This document shows positions 1-7,256 of a DNA stretch of 10,691 nucleotides, piece after piece (the stretch's first letter is position 1; each line of letters begins with the position of its first letter). The notes under the pieces were generated by a model. The model was not told the origin of the DNA and made no database searches. It saw nothing but the letters and a program-made list of their open reading frames with translations. Made by a program: the position numbers and the translations under genes. The DNA is from Thermoplasmata archaeon (GTDB taxonomy: Archaea > Thermoplasmatota > Thermoplasmata > Thermoplasmatales > Thermoplasmataceae): NCBI GenBank assembly GCA_021797385.1, contig JAJZZW010000057.1, positions 1-10,691 of the forward strand, written 5' to 3'.

Positions 1-80
1 ATTATAATCTGATAGGATGCTGATATATTCCTCATCTGAAGTCATTATGTCATATAAGACATACTTTCATATAAATATTG

Positions 81-94
81 TGTCACATGTGACA
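81..94. repeat. perfect 14-bp palindrome
   Basis: TGTCACATGTGACA is its own reverse complement. Perfect dyads of this size are typical binding sites for dimeric helix-turn-helix regulators, but no gene start lies close to it here, so its role is unknown. It could be a leftover operator from a lost gene. Confidence 0.5.
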
Positions 95-352
95 TGAGGT
101 AAAGACAAACATTGTTAAATTCTCCAAATGTGCTTAGCCTAGTAGATTTTGGTATGCATGGTATCGGCATGGCCATATCAATGTGAATAAATAGATTAAG
201 CACAGTCTGCCCTACTTTTATATACAATTTCTGCAAAGTAACTACACGTTAATTGGTTTTCCTTCCAGAATTTATCAAAGTAATCATATACAGTTTTTCT
301 TAGCAAGGCAATTTGTAAGAAACTGCTTCAAAATTATATAATACCTATTATG

Positions 353-397
353 CATTGAATAATGACAATTATATTTTCTTATGAATTGTATTCAATG
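353..397. repeat. bulged inverted repeat (hairpin) after the 408-1055 gene
   Basis: CATTGAAT (353-360) pairs with ATTCAATG (390-397), and ACAATT (365-370) pairs with AATTGT (384-389). This leaves a four-base bulge (361-364) on one side and a 13-base loop. It begins 10 bases beyond the stop codon of the minus-strand gene, so it may act as a 3' end structure of that mRNA. It could instead be the end of a small mobile element. The arms are AT-rich, so the stability is modest. Confidence 0.5.
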
Positions 398-407
398 AAT
401 AATATCA

Positions 408-1055
408 TTAATTATCCTGTATCAATGCATTTATTCTGTCTTTCTGTTTCCGGCATTCATCTGCAAGATATGGATATTTCTCTGAGATTGCATCCATGAT
501 CATGAACTTGATTTTAACAACTGCCTCGTGTACGCCTATCCTGCCTGCCATGGTTTCCAGTGCAGTGTCGTACTTCGTAAGGTTATGCCTGATATAATTG
601 ACCTCAATCCTTTCCAGAAATGCCTTATCTGATTTTGGTGTGGCATAATCAAATGAAAAATTATTCCTCTCCATTGCAATCATTTCATGAAAGTCGTTAT
701 AGTTTTTTACAGCATTTTGTAATAAATTCTCTTCTGATATTACTTTGATTTTGAAAGTCATAAGTTCAATCTGCCCCATTAATTCCTGTTTTTTAAGGTC
801 TGCCACATTCTTCATGGTTTTTGATCTTTTTTCTGCATTCAACTTCCTTTCTTTAAAACTTTCGCCGGATTCTGCAGCCAGAACTCTTTTCATATCATAA
901 AGTTTCATGGATGCTGCAGACCTATACATAGGATTGTCCTTTTCTGTATCTGGCTCTTCAAGGAATGTTTTTATCATGCCTTCTGTCCATCCTCTCTGCT
1001 TCAGCAATGATTTGCTAATATATTGAATTTCGTCTTTTCCGGTGCCTTCTTTCAT
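408..1055 (-). CDS. helical protein of unknown function (215 aa)
   Basis: I cannot name a function. The N-terminal half (about residues 11-62) contains SLLKQRGWTEGMIKTFLEEP followed by NPMYRSAASMKLYDMKRVLAAE. From memory, this resembles a short helical module recurring in uncharacterised bacterial and archaeal proteins. It looks like a helix-turn-helix-like ligand or nucleic-acid binding unit, which is inference. Residues 65-130 are charged and helical, probably coiled coil. The C-terminal part (145-205: VNYIRHNLTKYD, then IGVHEAVVKIKFMIMDAISEKYPYLADEC) also reads as a conserved helical block. There is no signal peptide or membrane segment, so the protein is probably cytosolic. The ATG at 1053-1055 is chosen because an in-frame TGA lies two codons upstream and a GAGG (1064-1067) sits 8 bases ahead. 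The gene diverges from the metallo-hydrolase gene; co-function is not shown. Confidence 0.8.
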   Translation of the reverse strand: MKEGTGKDEIQYISKSLLKQRGWTEGMIKTFLEEPDTEKDNPMYRSAASMKLYDMKRVLAAESGESFKERKLNAEKRSKTMKNVADLKKQELMGQIELMTFKIKVISEENLLQNAVKNYNDFHEMIAMERNNFSFDYATPKSDKAFLERIEVNYIRHNLTKYDTALETMAGRIGVHEAVVKIKFMIMDAISEKYPYLADECRKQKDRINALIQDN

Positions 1056-1063
1056 TTCTCATG

Positions 1064-1107
1064 CCTCTGAATTCATCATATTTATGAAGGTCATGTATAT
1101 TTATATT
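1064..1107 (-). promoter_or_regulatory. promoter and ribosome site for the 408-1055 gene
   Basis: On the minus strand an AT-rich TATA-like element lies at about 1097-1107. It would place the transcription start near 1077 and give a short leader of about 22 bases containing GAGG (1064-1067), 8 bases before the ATG. The positions are inferred from standard archaeal spacing. Confidence 0.4.
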
Positions 1108-1139
1108 TTTTATGTATAGTGGAGAGAATTTGCAAAACA

Positions 1140-1150
1140 TTAATATTTTA
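1140..1150 (+). promoter_or_regulatory. TATA-like box of the metallo-hydrolase gene
   Basis: TTAATATTTTA is centred about 23 bases before the ATG at 1168. That spacing puts transcription initiation at or next to the start codon, consistent with a leaderless mRNA. No Shine-Dalgarno-like sequence precedes this ATG. Confidence 0.4.
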
Positions 1151-1167
1151 ATTATTCATGGTTTGCC

Positions 1168-1962
1168 ATGGATGAATTATATTTTTTGAATGATGGATCA
1201 TATGAACTTGATTCAGGAGCTTATTTTGGCATTGTTCCAAAGGCTATATGGTCAAGATATTTCCATGACATAGAGAACAAAATAAGGATAACAACTAATA
1301 TTCCTATGCTGAATATCAATAACAGGCACATACTTCTGGATGCGGGAATCGGAAACAATTTTTCGGAAAAGTTCAGGAAAATCTTTAAGCCCATAAAAGA
1401 TCACGATATCGAAGAATTAATTGAAAACGATTATCATATAAATGCTCTGGATAAAGTCATAGTTTCACATATGCATTTTGATCATTGCGGGCATGTTTTT
1501 TCAAAAAATAAACTATTCAGAAATACATCTTTAATTGTACAGGAAAAGGAATTACAGGCATACAGGCACCCAAATGAGTTCACCAGAGGAAGCTATATAA
1601 AGGATCGAATAACTCCTGGAATTATTAAATTAGAAGGCTCAAGAAGAATAAACGGAAATATCAGCACAGTTATTACCGGCGGGCACAGTGAAGGACATAT
1701 GGTTACATTGTTTAATATAAATTCAAGGAAGTATATGTACGGTGGAGACCTGTTTCCGTCTGCATTTCACATAAAGCCCTACTACATTACAGCCATAGAT
1801 TCCTATCCTGTCGAATCCTTAAGATTGAAGAAAAAGCTGGTAAAGAAGGCAATAAAGGAGAATATTGCAATTATATTCAACCACGATCCGGAACATATAA
1901 TGGCTAAGGTATATGGAAGTCCAGAAAAACCTGAACTTGAATTTCAGGACATTAAAAGGTGA
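1168..1962 (+). CDS. metallo-beta-lactamase-fold hydrolase
   Basis: A 264-residue protein of the MBL superfamily, closest in layout to the N-acyl-homoserine-lactonase-like/glyoxalase II-like branch. The metal ligands are all present: HMHFDHCGH at 101-109 (H101, H103, D105, H106), H173 in GGHSEGHM, D194 in YGGDLFP and H239 in FNHDPEH. It should therefore bind two metal ions, typically zinc, and hydrolyse an ester, lactone, thioester or similar bond; the substrate cannot be read from the sequence. The typical HILLDAGIG strand is at 54-62. Length is normal for a single-domain family member. No signal peptide or membrane segment is seen, so it is probably cytosolic. It is transcribed alone, divergently from the helical protein and convergently with the helicase. 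Lactone quorum quenching is a family possibility, not a demonstrated role. Confidence 0.92.
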   Translation: MDELYFLNDGSYELDSGAYFGIVPKAIWSRYFHDIENKIRITTNIPMLNINNRHILLDAGIGNNFSEKFRKIFKPIKDHDIEELIENDYHINALDKVIVSHMHFDHCGHVFSKNKLFRNTSLIVQEKELQAYRHPNEFTRGSYIKDRITPGIIKLEGSRRINGNISTVITGGHSEGHMVTLFNINSRKYMYGGDLFPSAFHIKPYYITAIDSYPVESLRLKKKLVKKAIKENIAIIFNHDPEHIMAKVYGSPEKPELEFQDIKR

Positions 1963-2083
1963 TTCACCTGTAAAGCCATTCCAAGGTCGCATGGTTAAAT
2001 ATATTATCTTATTTATCAGTATTATTATTTCAGCAATTTAGATAAACTAGCACAGTATGCATCTTATACAATACATTTTAAAT

Positions 2084-4753
2084 TCAAACCTTACAGTAAG
2101 TGCAGATCTTATTGTATTCACATTTAAGGCAAAAATTGCTTCTTTTGCCCTGATACTTGCCCCCTCTAATAGATCGAATCATCTTAACAGCCATCTCTGT
2201 GTTTTTTGTGATAATTTCATTGCTAACAGGTACTTCCTTTGATTCCCCCTCCTTTATATTGATTATTGAGCAGGCCGACACATCGTATCCCATGTTTTTA
2301 AGTGCCTGGGAATATAAAAGGACCTGCATTCTCGATTCTTCCTCAGTTACAACATCCTCGGATGTCTTATAATCCCTGACTTCAACTTTATTGTCCCTGC
2401 CTATAATAATATCGATCTTTCCAGGAACCACTGTATTCTCAAGTGGAAATTCTATTCTTGATTCCACCTGATTAATGGCAGCATTCTTAAGAAAATTATT
2501 GAAAATTGTATAAATATTCTCATTGATGCTTCTGCTGATATCATTTATGAATTCCCTGGATGCAAATGGAAGATAGAATTCATGATCCACCACCTTCTTT
2601 ATGTATTTATAATCAATAGGAATGCCATGCATTATATCCTCTGAGAGCTTCCGGAGTACATAATGAAGTGCCTCCCCGTATCCCATAAACGGGCTAACTC
2701 CCTGAGTATACCCCCAGTCATGGGATAATCTGTAATGGTAAGGGCAGCGTAGATATTCTACCAGTGAGGTAACCGGAATGGTTGTGAATTCTTCCCTCTC
2801 TCCGCCATTTTCAAAATCAAGATCGAGTTCTTTGTAAGTGGTGTAGTCATTGCAAAGATCCAGAAATTTGCTCTTTGATGACCTGCGACCGTTACCATTC
2901 TCTTTGTAACTGCTCATTATGCAATAATCCCTGGCCCTTGTTACTGAAACATAGAAAAGCCTCATTTCACTTTCAGTGGATGTTCTGTACCTTTCGGATG
3001 GGTAAAGACTGCTGTCAATATACAGGTCTCTTGAATAGCCATTACTGACAGGAAACTTTGATACCTGCATTGATGGCACAAAAACCACAGGCCATTCAAG
3101 CCCCTTTGCCTGATGGACAGTACTTACGGTTACAACGTTCTGCCCTGAGAAATCATCTACCTGCGCCTCGTCATAGGCATTGCTTGCATATGTATTGATG
3201 AACCAGCACAGATTTTTCATTTCCTTCTCCATATTCTTATTCCCGCCTCTGTATCGTACTGACTTTTCGAAATCTCCGAGAATTTTTGTGAATCTGCCTA
3301 TATTGGCCATTATAGCTGCATCCAGGTCATCCTCCGGGTTTAATTCATTGTAATCGTATGCGATTAGAATATCTGTATAAAGCTCCTTGTAGTCTTTATA
3401 CTGATCTATATTTGATCTTATGCCACCCAGCTTTGATTTTATATTTTTTACGCTTTGAACGGTTTTTTTCCAGTCATCCACTGCACTGTCAATCAATTTA
3501 TCATTCATGAGTTGTGTTTGCCCGAACCCAAAAAATCCATCCTGAGCGAGCCAGCAGATGGTTTTTGCCAGTGCCAACACTTCGCCTCTTTTAAATAACC
3601 CAGATGATCCACTAACAAGGAACGGTATTCTGCGTTTTTTGAACTCCTCTATTATAACATTCCCGGAACCGTTGACGCTCCTGAAGAGTATGGAAAAATC
3701 TGAATACTTCTTGCCATTTTTATCTATACTATTTTTTATTATATCTGCAATTTTCCTGGCCTCTTCACCCGGGTCTGCAAATTCCATCTGCACAGCATAA
3801 CCATTTCCATTTCTGGTAGATTCCATATCAGGATATTCTGGCCCATTCTGGAAACTGGCAGAAATATTATTTGATAGGTTTACAATGTTTTTTAAACTCC
3901 TGCGATTCTTGCTCAGTACGAAACTGGCGGTACCTGGAAAATCATTCTCAAAATTGTCAAAATATTCATGATTGGAACCTCTCCACTCGTAAATACTCTG
4001 TCTTGGATCTCCGACAACGAATACTCCAGCAGATTTTCCCATGAGTTTGATTAACTCATACTGAATCCTGTTAATATCCTGATATTCGTCTACCAGAAGA
4101 TGTTTAATGTATTCAATTTTATCAGGATTTTCCGAAATTTTGCGCACTGCAAGATATACCAGGCGGGAAAATGATAGAACCCTATCGGTATCCTGGCTTT
4201 TCTCGTATCTGTCAAGCATTGTAACAAAATGAGGATTGGTACCCAGTATTTTGTCCACCGGGATATCCTCATCGTATACAATATCAAGGGTATGCTGGAA
4301 ACGGGAACATTTATCTGAATAATTATGACCTGCCTCCTTAGAAAGGCCAAGGGCATATCCATTGTGAATAATATATGCCATTTCCTGATTCTGGTCTATT
4401 ACTCTGGACATTCCGTAGTCAAATTTATCCTGCAACAGTCTGAATGCAAAAGAATGTATTGTACCGATATACATTTTTCCGAGCATGGCCCCGTTATAAT
4501 CCGGTGCAATTTCAACTATTTCTTTCATTATACGGTTCTTCATCTCACTGGCAGCCTTCTCAGTGAAAGTAAATGCAACTATTGATTCAGGTTCTATACT
4601 CTTTTCTAGTAGCAAATAAAGAATTCTACGGGCCAGTACCTCTGTTTTACCCGCCCCTGCACCGGCTAGTACCTTTACATAATTATTTTCAGATATAACT
4701 GGTTCTGTTTGCTCTTTAGAAAGTTTGAATGGTTTTTCAATGAGTCCATGCAT
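2084..4753 (-). CDS. UvrD-like SF1 helicase fused to RecB/Cas4-type Fe-S nuclease
   Basis: This is a DNA helicase-nuclease of 889 residues from the preferred start. Helicase motifs in order: Q motif KLSKEQTEPV (Q15), Walker A GAGAGKT (about 31-37), FTFTEKAASEM (61-71), TIHSF (98-102), DEYQD (222-226), GDPRQSIYEWRG (248-259), VSTVHQAKGLEWPVV (about 543-557) and FYVSVTRAR (600-608). The C-terminal 220 residues are a PD-(D/E)XK nuclease of AddB/Cas4 type: C670 in CPYHYR, GEALH (H697), GKIDII (D781), VRDYKTS (D794, K796) and QVLLY (810-814). A C-x2-C-x5-C-x2-C tail (C875, C878, C884, C887) should, with C670, hold a 4Fe-4S cluster. By family knowledge, such proteins unwind and resect double-strand ends (AddAB/AdnAB-like). 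The frame is open to 4822, but a TATA box at 4772-4783 lies inside that extension and places transcription start at about 4753, so I prefer this ATG; 4762 is an alternative. Confidence 0.93.
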   Translation of the reverse strand: MHGLIEKPFKLSKEQTEPVISENNYVKVLAGAGAGKTEVLARRILYLLLEKSIEPESIVAFTFTEKAASEMKNRIMKEIVEIAPDYNGAMLGKMYIGTIHSFAFRLLQDKFDYGMSRVIDQNQEMAYIIHNGYALGLSKEAGHNYSDKCSRFQHTLDIVYDEDIPVDKILGTNPHFVTMLDRYEKSQDTDRVLSFSRLVYLAVRKISENPDKIEYIKHLLVDEYQDINRIQYELIKLMGKSAGVFVVGDPRQSIYEWRGSNHEYFDNFENDFPGTASFVLSKNRRSLKNIVNLSNNISASFQNGPEYPDMESTRNGNGYAVQMEFADPGEEARKIADIIKNSIDKNGKKYSDFSILFRSVNGSGNVIIEEFKKRRIPFLVSGSSGLFKRGEVLALAKTICWLAQDGFFGFGQTQLMNDKLIDSAVDDWKKTVQSVKNIKSKLGGIRSNIDQYKDYKELYTDILIAYDYNELNPEDDLDAAIMANIGRFTKILGDFEKSVRYRGGNKNMEKEMKNLCWFINTYASNAYDEAQVDDFSGQNVVTVSTVHQAKGLEWPVVFVPSMQVSKFPVSNGYSRDLYIDSSLYPSERYRTSTESEMRLFYVSVTRARDYCIMSSYKENGNGRRSSKSKFLDLCNDYTTYKELDLDFENGGEREEFTTIPVTSLVEYLRCPYHYRLSHDWGYTQGVSPFMGYGEALHYVLRKLSEDIMHGIPIDYKYIKKVVDHEFYLPFASREFINDISRSINENIYTIFNNFLKNAAINQVESRIEFPLENTVVPGKIDIIIGRDNKVEVRDYKTSEDVVTEEESRMQVLLYSQALKNMGYDVSACSIINIKEGESKEVPVSNEIITKNTEMAVKMIRSIRGGKYQGKRSNFCLKCEYNKICTYCKV

Positions 4754-4771
4754 AATACGCATTAATCCCGG

Positions 4772-4783
4772 TTTATATATAAA
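4772..4783 (-). promoter_or_regulatory. TATA box of the helicase-nuclease gene (leaderless)
   Basis: TTTATATATAAA, a near-consensus archaeal TATA box and a perfect palindrome, is centred 24 bases before the ATG at 4753. This predicts a leaderless transcript and argues against the upstream extension to 4822 being translated. Confidence 0.6.
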
Positions 4784-4822
4784 TATTTGGCCGGACCTGA
4801 AAAACTGTATCATTAACAACAC

Positions 4823-4906
4823 TTATTTGTTCGTAATAATCAGGCGTACTTATATTATACACCTATAGATAAACTTAATATATTCTATAATATATAGAAC
4901 AAATAA
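4823..4906. repeat. 10-bp inverted repeat pair plus inner dyad in divergent promoter region
   Basis: TTATTTGTTC (4823-4832) and GAACAAATAA (4897-4906) are exact reverse complements 64 bases apart. The right arm overlaps a second dyad, TTCTATA-ATA-TATAGAA (4883-4899). Both lie in the 209-bp region between the divergent helicase-nuclease and DUF1648 genes, upstream of the DUF1648 TATA box. Paired regulator-binding sites that loop the DNA are one reading; chance in AT-rich DNA is the other. Confidence 0.4.
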
Positions 4907-4916
4907 CATGATTGTA

Positions 4917-4954
4917 TTATATAAAATCAATTGTGCACCATGTAATTTATGGAG
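4917..4954 (+). promoter_or_regulatory. TATA box and strong ribosome site of the DUF1648 gene
   Basis: TTATATAAAA (4917-4926) is a good archaeal TATA box that would start transcription near 4947. The short leader then carries GGAGTTGAT (4951-4959), differing at one base from the anti-SD complement GGAGGTGAT, with GGAG 8 bases from the ATG at 4963. It is the clearest Shine-Dalgarno sequence in the window and fixes this start. Confidence 0.6.
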
Positions 4955-4962
4955 TTGATTAA

Positions 4963-6066
4963 ATGTCACTGAGCCTCTTTGCAGAAATTGAGATTTTCGT
5001 ATCAATAGTAGTTGGAATTTCGTTAGCATTCGTTCCATATATGACAGAGAAATCTATCAATTTTGGGGTAAGGACACCGGTAGATAGGATAAATTCAGAG
5101 AGCATCAGGAATGCAAGGCGTATATACACTGTGTCAGTAATAATTATTACTCTGGGGATGGTAGTCCTGGATATAATCCTTCACGGCATAACAGCGTTTA
5201 CAGTTGCCATGCTACCAATCATTCTTATCCTTGGATTCTCTGTTTACTTTGTTGAGCATTACAGATTATTGAAAATAAAGAAGCAGGAGAACTGGTTTGC
5301 GGGCAGCAGTGGGGTTGTAACAGGACAGTTTGTTGTTGCCTCTAGAAATCTATTTCCATTCTTATACGCAGTGCCCGGACTCATTGTCATAATCCTCATC
5401 ATCATAACCGGCATACTCTATTATCCCCGCATTCCCTCTGTATTTCCAACCCACTTCGGTGCCAATGGGTTGCCCAATGCATATTCCAGCAAAACTGTAT
5501 TATCTGTATTTCTGGTGCCCATTATAGGTGCAATTACAACCATATTTATTATCATCCTGGCATATGCAATCAGCAGGACATCCATAAGGGAGGATACAGC
5601 GGTAAAACATGCAGGGGAAAGAACGAATATATTCCGGCACAGGATGGTACTCCTGATTCTGGTAATACCGGTATTCATGAATATCACATTTGCCCTGTCA
5701 AGCTTTGAGGAGTGGGGATTAATTCATAATTTGAACACAGCCATATTAATATCACCTGTTCTGGCAATAGTAGTTATTACAATGATTGTCTCATTCTCCA
5801 CAGGCCAGGGTGGGAGTAACATCAGAATCAGGGATAATCAGAAATCTGCCGTAAATACAGAACCTGTAAATGATATAACCGATGATGACAAATACTGGAG
5901 GGGTGGTGTAATATACGTGAACAGGAACGATGGGAGAATTCTCGTGCCCAAAAGATTCGGAGTGGGATTTACATTTAATATGGGAAACCCGGTTGCCATT
6001 GCTATATTTGCCATAATTATTGCCATCCCGGTAGCTATAATAGTATCAGTTCTGCTTTTGCACTGA
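4963..6066 (+). CDS. DUF1648/DUF5808 (SdpI-like) integral membrane protein
   Basis: A 367-residue polytopic membrane protein. About eight hydrophobic segments are visible, near residues 7-25, 55-73, 78-97, 132-153, 178-202, 227-246, 259-278 and 343-366. After the first helix comes INFGVRTPVD (32-41), a block conserved in this family. The DUF1648 signature PSVFPTHFGANGLPNAYSSK spans 158-177. A DUF5808-like block at about 310-342 (YWRGGVIYVN, then ILVPKRFGVGFTFNMGNP) precedes the last helix. DUF1648 is shared with SdpI, the Bacillus immunity protein against the SdpC toxin, but most family members have no known function, so an immunity role here is only a possibility. The gene stands alone with its own promoter and a strong ribosome site, divergent from the helicase-nuclease and convergent with the transporter gene 29 bases downstream. 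Confidence 0.88.
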   Translation: MSLSLFAEIEIFVSIVVGISLAFVPYMTEKSINFGVRTPVDRINSESIRNARRIYTVSVIIITLGMVVLDIILHGITAFTVAMLPIILILGFSVYFVEHYRLLKIKKQENWFAGSSGVVTGQFVVASRNLFPFLYAVPGLIVIILIIITGILYYPRIPSVFPTHFGANGLPNAYSSKTVLSVFLVPIIGAITTIFIIILAYAISRTSIREDTAVKHAGERTNIFRHRMVLLILVIPVFMNITFALSSFEEWGLIHNLNTAILISPVLAIVVITMIVSFSTGQGGSNIRIRDNQKSAVNTEPVNDITDDDKYWRGGVIYVNRNDGRILVPKRFGVGFTFNMGNPVAIAIFAIIIAIPVAIIVSVLLLH

Positions 6067-6095
6067 AAATAAAATATATAATTTGATTTTTATCA
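6067..6095. terminator. short convergent intergenic region with T-rich runs
   Basis: Only 29 bases separate the stops of the DUF1648 gene and the transporter gene. The plus strand has TTTGATTTTTATC (about 6081-6093). The minus strand, just past the transporter stop, also becomes T-rich (TTTTATTTT at about 6066-6074). Archaeal termination commonly occurs at such T-runs, so the region may end both transcripts. There is no hairpin. Confidence 0.35.
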
Positions 6096-6974
6096 TCATA
6101 GGGCTATAAGCAGTGCACCTGCAACTGATAGCAGTACCCCCATGTACTGCTTTGAACTCAATTTTTCCTTGAACAGGAATTTGCCTGAAAGTGCCAGGGT
6201 TGCAGGAAGCATAGCTACAAGGGCACCCGCCATTACAAGGAACCCCTGGGAAATTGACAGTGCATAAAATACATTCCCTGACCCGTCCAGGACTCCGGCC
6301 ACCACTGCTAGCATAAGTGTAAATGATAGTTTTGCGGTGTAGTTTGATTTCTTTGCAATATTGAAGTGCCTTGCCTTCATGCGCCTGTACATAAAAAGTG
6401 CCTCAAAAGCAATGAAGGTCATTATGAAACCTGAGGTCCTTGCTATAAGCAGCGGCATTACGGATGAATGCAGGGACAGGATCGCAAAGGAAAGTGGCAT
6501 ATAGTAAATTCCCCATATAATATTTGCAAGGGCGGCAAGCATTAGATACCTGTTAATCTTAAAGCCGCTTTTTATAGTGACAAGCATTGAACCTATTATT
6601 ATCAGTATGACTGCCGGAAGCACCAGGGACGATACAGTTTCCTTGAGAATTAAAAGGCTAAATGATATTACTATGATCTGCTGCATATTGATGGTGACAC
6701 CGGCACTGCCTAGATTTTCTCCTTTCAATGATTTATAAAAGAGAATATAACCTAGGCTCAGGAATATTCCGGAGGTCACTCCCAGAAATAAAGTCGTATC
6801 CGCAATATCCAGATGAGGAGTCATGAAGATGGATAAAGCCATGGGAACTATTCCTGCGCCTATTACAATCAATGCTATATTGTCACTTTCCATTTTTCCC
6901 GTTAAACTTTTTATTAATGTATTGGACGCAGTCCAGATGATCAGAACGAAGGCAGGTATAAGTATATCCAGCAT
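6096..6974 (-). CDS. EamA-type (DMT superfamily) transporter
   Basis: A ten-helix membrane protein made of two repeated five-helix EamA halves, the layout of the drug/metabolite transporter superfamily. The first half carries LFYKSLKGENLGSAGVTINM followed by ILKETVSS. The second half carries VFYALSISQGFLVMAGALVA followed by FLFKEKLSSKQYMGVLLSVA, the typical end-of-repeat pattern. Family members export or import small metabolites such as amino acids or nucleosides; the substrate is not readable. The frame is open to a TTG at 7028 with an ATG at 7013. I prefer the ATG at 6974 (292 residues) because the first helix then starts right after the N-terminus, as is usual, and because a TATA-like TATATA (7005-7010) lies within the longer version. 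The start is uncertain. No operon partner is evident: the next minus-strand gene lies more than 200 bases upstream. Confidence 0.88.
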   Translation of the reverse strand: MLDILIPAFVLIIWTASNTLIKSLTGKMESDNIALIVIGAGIVPMALSIFMTPHLDIADTTLFLGVTSGIFLSLGYILFYKSLKGENLGSAGVTINMQQIIVISFSLLILKETVSSLVLPAVILIIIGSMLVTIKSGFKINRYLMLAALANIIWGIYYMPLSFAILSLHSSVMPLLIARTSGFIMTFIAFEALFMYRRMKARHFNIAKKSNYTAKLSFTLMLAVVAGVLDGSGNVFYALSISQGFLVMAGALVAMLPATLALSGKFLFKEKLSSKQYMGVLLSVAGALLIAL

Positions 6975-7118
6975 ATATATCTGCGGGTTCAGTACCGTTT
7001 CGAATATATACATATGCAGAAAATGCAATGTTTAACTACTTCACAGCATGAGTTTTCCTGAACAGGCACTACTATTTTTTACCATATCATTAAACTCAAA
7101 AAATAAAAATTCCTTTTT

Positions 7119-7134
7119 ATATATTTAAATATAT
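7119..7134. promoter_or_regulatory. 16-bp AT-only palindrome, possible transporter promoter
   Basis: ATATATTTAAATATAT is a perfect palindrome and resembles a TATA box in both directions. On the minus strand it could serve the transporter gene with a leader of 80 bases or more, depending on the start used. With only A and T, chance occurrence is likelier than for a mixed-base palindrome. Confidence 0.3.
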
Positions 7135-7165
7135 GTAGAAGTAATTTGCGAATAATTTTCAGATG

Positions 7166-7186
7166 TTCCGGAAGCTTATATAAGCT
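7166..7186. promoter_or_regulatory. adjoining palindromes TTCCGGAA and AGCTTATATAAGCT
   Basis: An 8-bp palindrome (7166-7173) runs directly into a perfect 14-bp palindrome (7173-7186) whose centre, TTATATAA, is a TATA-like box. A TATA box embedded in a dyad is what an auto-regulated or repressor-controlled archaeal promoter would look like. No coding sequence begins at the expected distance on either strand, so the target could be a small RNA or the distant transporter gene. Confidence 0.4.
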
Positions 7187-7256
7187 AACCATTGGAAATA
7201 CTAGTTGTTTATCTTGTAAATCGAAATATTTATATTTTGGTACTGTAATAAAATAA

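Larger units (their letters stand above)
1..407. other. gene-poor stretch with palindrome, hairpin and possible decayed ORF
   Basis: No open frame here reads as a convincing protein. The minus strand has a 43-codon open stretch (199-327) between a TGA at 328-330 and a TAA at 196-198. It reads in part LLRKTVYDYFDKFWKENQL, which resembles the start of IS5/IS4-type transposases, but nothing downstream continues the match. A change of frame just upstream (reading SYKLPC) would extend it. This is weak support for a decayed insertion-sequence remnant. The other visible structures are the 14-bp palindrome at 81-94 and the bulged inverted repeat at 353-397, listed separately. Confidence 0.4.
7029..7256. 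other. non-coding stretch with two palindromic TATA-like elements
   Basis: No gene is seen here. The region is very AT-rich and separates two minus-strand genes. It holds the palindromes at 7119-7134 and 7166-7186 (separate entries) and an AT-rich TATA-like run near 7223-7238 (AAATATTTATATTTT). On the plus strand these would drive only very short frames ending in TAA. A small non-coding RNA is possible but not shown. Confidence 0.5.

Noticed and set aside
45..236. 63-codon minus-strand open frame
   Set aside because: No recognisable domain, no ribosome site, and it overlaps the other-frame stretch that looks like a decayed transposase fragment.
4090..4362. 90-codon minus-strand open frame inside the helicase gene
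   Set aside because: It is a shadow in another frame of a gene with complete family motifs.
4754..4822. N-terminal extension of the helicase-nuclease
   Set aside because: A palindromic TATA box lies inside it at the right distance from the ATG at 4753, so this part is probably promoter rather than protein.
4850..5038. 62-codon minus-strand frame in the divergent promoter region
   Set aside because: Low-complexity, hydrophobic AT-rich translation that overlaps the start of the DUF1648 gene; no ribosome site or family match.
5421..5687. 88-codon minus-strand open frame within the membrane protein gene
   Set aside because: Antisense shadow of hydrophobic coding sequence.
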